This document shows, one piece after another, positions 13,053 through 15,437 of a stretch of 15,437 nt of DNA; within the stretch, counting starts at the first letter, position 1; each line of letters opens with the position of its first letter. The stretch covers positions 1 to 15,437 of the forward strand of contig DIHL01000035.1 of the NCBI GenBank assembly GCA_002420145.1. The letters are read 5' to 3'. The notes beneath the pieces are model-generated. The model had not been told where the DNA came from. It did no database searches and worked only from the letters and a program-made list of their open reading frames with translations. The DNA is from Bacteroidetes bacterium UBA5697 (GTDB lineage Bacteria > Bacteroidota > Bacteroidia > B-17B0 > Aurantibacillaceae). The translations under genes and the position numbers were made by a program.

Positions 13053-13760
13053 TTATAATGCTTTTATCAATTCATTCCAAACAGTATCATCCGTTCTAGG
13101 TTTACATGTTACGCTAATAGGTTCTTGCTTAATAGGGTGAATAAATTCTGTTTTATAAGAATGTAAATGAATAAATGGCGTTTGGTTAGACCTGTCAAAT
13201 CCATATTTTAAATCTCCTTTAATAGGACAACCAATTGCGGATAATTGAGCTCGTATTTGATGGTGACGACCAGTGTATAAATTTATTTCCAATAAGTGAT
13301 AATTAGAGATAGAGGCAATAAGAGTATAAGATAGTTCTGCTTTTAATGCACCAGGTCTTTCAGTAGCAAAGGCTTTTGATGTGTTTGTTTTTTCGTTTTT
13401 TATTAAATAGTGTGTTAAGCGCTGAGTGATTTGTGGCGGTTTGTTTTTTACAACTGTCCAGTAGGTTTTTTGAATGGTTTTATCTCTAAATAATTCATTC
13501 ATGCGAGATAAGGCTTTTGATGTTTTGGCAAATATCACAATTCCCGAAACAGGCCTGTCTAAACGATGACAAACACCGCAAAATACATTACCAGGTTTGT
13601 TGTCTCTTTGTTTGATATAGTTCTTTACTTTTTCAGACAATGGCATGTCACCTGTTTTGTCTCCCTGAACTATTTCAGATGCTTTTTTATTGATAATAAT
13701 CAAATGATTGTCTTCGTATATTATCTGAGAAGGCTCAATTAATTCGGTAGGAGAGAACAT
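13053..13760 (-). CDS. RluA-family RNA pseudouridine synthase
   Basis: A 235-residue single-domain enzyme that turns uridine into pseudouridine in RNA. The active-site segment is CHRLDRPVSGIVIFAKT (64-80), with catalytic Asp68. The supporting motifs are YWTVVKN (100-106), LLEINLYTGRHHQIRAQL (155-172) and GCPIKGDLKYG (176-186). No S4 RNA-binding domain precedes it, so it is of the short RluA or TruC-like kind; whether rRNA or tRNA is the target cannot be told from the sequence. The ATG at 13760 lies 4 bases after the OmpA-family gene stop, and the lipoprotein gene starts 3 bases after its own stop, so it sits in the middle of an envelope-protein operon. The order is probably one of shared transcription rather than shared function. 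Confidence 0.95.
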   Translation of the reverse strand: MFSPTELIEPSQIIYEDNHLIIINKKASEIVQGDKTGDMPLSEKVKNYIKQRDNKPGNVFCGVCHRLDRPVSGIVIFAKTSKALSRMNELFRDKTIQKTYWTVVKNKPPQITQRLTHYLIKNEKTNTSKAFATERPGALKAELSYTLIASISNYHLLEINLYTGRHHQIRAQLSAIGCPIKGDLKYGFDRSNQTPFIHLHSYKTEFIHPIKQEPISVTCKPRTDDTVWNELIKAL

Positions 13761-13764
13761 GGTG

Positions 13765-15437
13765 CTATTTGAAATTTAATTTGAATTCTAAACGACGATT
13801 TACTGCATGTTCATCGTCACTACAGATTACATTATTACCACAATTATTAATCAGTTTAGTTTCTCCATAACCCTTTGCCGTTATTCTTGACTCACTAATT
13901 CCTTTACTTATAATGTATTTTTTTGCACTGTTTGCACGTTGTTCACTTAGTTTTAAATTATAAGAATCACTGCCTTTACTATCGCTATGTGCACTTAACT
14001 CAATGTTAAATTGTTCGTTGCTTAACATTGCTAATACAACTTTATCAAGAGTTTGTTTTGATTGTTCTTGTAACTCCGATTTATTGAACTCAAATAAAAT
14101 ATTTTCAACAATTGTTTCAGTAGCTCCTGTTTTTTTATTAGCAGATTTCTCTTTTTCAATGATGGATAACCAAGGATCATCCACATAGATATCCGTGAAT
14201 TTACTTTGCTCAGTTGATAATGGTCTGTATTTAAATTTACTACCCTTAACATTTGAAACTATTTTTATTAAGTTCTCTTGATTGTCAAACACTAAAATAT
14301 TATTAAACGATTCTAAAATATTTTTTTCGTTTTCGGCTGTTAGTAATACTTGTTTAGTGTACGGTAAATGCTTAAACGTAAAGTCTCCATCTTTATCGGT
14401 AATAGCAGAATCAATAGTTTGATACTTGTCGTTTAATAATAGAACTTTTAAATCAGAAATGGGGTTGTTTTTATTATCGCCAAATATTTTTAATTTAATA
14501 TTCATTCTTAGTTCAGAATCATCCATCACTAAATCATTAAACGTACTGCCTGTAACAGAAAGAAACTTATAGACGAATTTTTTACCAGAGACAGAATCAA
14601 GTCGTTTAATAAATTTATCTTTTACACTGTATAAATTCATTATGAAGTTTGTTTCGGCATCAGCACTATCATAAGCAATAGAATATGTTTCGTCTGATTT
14701 TATATTAGAAAACAAAAAGGTTCCTAAAATATTAGTTTTCGTTTTTTGAATGATATTGTTTTTACTGCCTAATAAATAAACGTTTTTATTAGATATTACT
14801 TTTTTAGCGTCTCCATTGGTTGCAATAATTTTTCCAGCAATGTTGTAGTTAAAGTCATTATCAGTTAACTGCTTAATCAAATTCGTTTCGTTACTATTTT
14901 TAAATGTGTAAATTAAGTTGTCTGTTGTATTAGATAATTCTACTTTTTCTGAAGCTGTATTTGTTAATTTTATTTTGTCTTTATTAGGATTATCGGCACT
15001 ACTAACATATACCGAGAGCTGACTAACATCTTGGGTGTTTACTTTTTTAAATACAAATAGACCATGATTGGTGGTTTGTGAGGTAGAAATGACTTCTCCT
15101 TTTTTATTAATGAGTGATACTGTTTTGTTTTTTAAAGGAGTTTGTTTATCGTTGTCTAAACTTAATTTCCCAGCTAACTGCACATATTCTTTTAGCTTTT
15201 CAGTATTTATAAATGGTAAAGTAGTGTCTTTTGGAGTTTCCTTTTTGTAAATTTTACTGATAAATCTATTCATATAAACAGTGTCATCTACAAATTTTGA
15301 TTTTCCATCAAATACAATTTGATGGATGTGTTTTGAAAATTGAACTGTATCAATAATTGCTGGGTTTTTTCGAAAAAAAGGAATATCTAATGCGTAAGTC
15401 ATTTTGTAATGGCGTTTGTTTTCAGGAACTCCATCTG
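13765..15437 (-). CDS. OmpA-family protein with three tandem beta-sandwich repeats, N-terminus beyond the right edge
   Basis: The frame is open to the window edge: before the first in-window ATG (15402) it reads DGVPENKRHYK, so the start lies outside. Numbered from that ATG, three repeats of about 92-94 residues are seen (76-167, 187-280, 302-394). Each begins like GK-(I/L), continues V.LL..K...I..T.T...G.F.F and ends in a strand such as KF.Y(K/R).L, the pattern of carboxypeptidase-regulatory/CNA-B-like domains. A Lys-rich linker leads to an OmpA C-terminal domain (430-545) with AHSDSKG (Asp474), two cysteines (521, 527) in NNCGNNVICSDDEH, and NRRLEF (Arg536), consistent with peptidoglycan binding. 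The missing N-terminus may hold TPR or propeller domains as in the relative at 10072-12096. It is first of three closely spaced genes. Confidence 0.9.
   Translation of the reverse strand, partial: DGVPENKRHYKMTYALDIPFFRKNPAIIDTVQFSKHIHQIVFDGKSKFVDDTVYMNRFISKIYKKETPKDTTLPFINTEKLKEYVQLAGKLSLDNDKQTPLKNKTVSLINKKGEVISTSQTTNHGLFVFKKVNTQDVSQLSVYVSSADNPNKDKIKLTNTASEKVELSNTTDNLIYTFKNSNETNLIKQLTDNDFNYNIAGKIIATNGDAKKVISNKNVYLLGSKNNIIQKTKTNILGTFLFSNIKSDETYSIAYDSADAETNFIMNLYSVKDKFIKRLDSVSGKKFVYKFLSVTGSTFNDLVMDDSELRMNIKLKIFGDNKNNPISDLKVLLLNDKYQTIDSAITDKDGDFTFKHLPYTKQVLLTAENEKNILESFNNILVFDNQENLIKIVSNVKGSKFKYRPLSTEQSKFTDIYVDDPWLSIIEKEKSANKKTGATETIVENILFEFNKSELQEQSKQTLDKVVLAMLSNEQFNIELSAHSDSKGSDSYNLKLSEQRANSAKKYIISKGISESRITAKGYGETKLINNCGNNVICSDDEHAVNRRLEFKLNFK

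Overview
The window is AT-rich and carries the marks of a Bacteroidota chromosome (class Bacteroidia in the broad sense; I would not go lower). These are DUF4421 and OMP_b-brl outer-membrane proteins, signal peptides ending in 'xxAQ', OmpA/PD40 proteins like those around type IX secretion, a PruA of the Bacteroidota type, a YbiT-like ABC-F protein, A-rich translation leaders with no Shine-Dalgarno sequence, and promoter-like TTG-N(19-20)-TAnnTTTG pairs. I see no rRNA, tRNA, CRISPR, phage or transposase gene. Almost all of it looks like ordinary core chromosome.

Layout. (1) 1-539, minus: start of an M23 (LytM) peptidase running off the left edge. (2) 705-1166, minus: a lone HsdR-N nuclease-fold protein, divergent from amn (AMP nucleosidase, 1260-2030, plus). 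(3) 2027-about 3085, minus: a DUF4421 outer-membrane protein convergent with amn. It has a clear signal peptide but no ATG, GTG or TTG to start it. (4) 5356-3308, minus: a tight cluster of two tandem paralogous STAS-like small proteins, an outer-membrane beta-barrel protein and ubiX. The barrel gene contains a 20-bp GC-rich palindromic insertion flanked by CTTT. (5) 7096-5465, minus: pruA, closed by a strong terminator. (6) 7262-8884, plus: the ABC-F ATPase, divergent from pruA, followed by a Bacteroidota-type palindromic repeat and a strong terminator. (7) 9028-12744, plus: a secreted protein of unknown function, a TPR/PD40/CRD/OmpA protein with PorE-like architecture, and a beta-barrel protein. 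(8) 15437-12741, minus: an OmpA-family protein with three tandem beta-sandwich repeats (N-terminus beyond the right edge), a RluA-type pseudouridine synthase and a small lipoprotein, separated by only 3-4 bp.

How the genes go together. Most of the window deals with the cell envelope: a peptidoglycan hydrolase, two OmpA-type peptidoglycan-binding proteins, three barrel proteins, a lipoprotein and a secreted protein. Mixed in are metabolic and translation genes (amn, pruA, ubiX, RluA, ABC-F). No complete new defence or mobile system is visible. The points most worth a second look are the apparent ATT start of the DUF4421 gene, the in-frame palindromic insertion, two intergenic hairpin elements with the same architecture but unrelated sequence, the split canonical/degenerate ATP sites of the ABC-F protein, and the two-paralog STAS-like/barrel/UbiX cluster.
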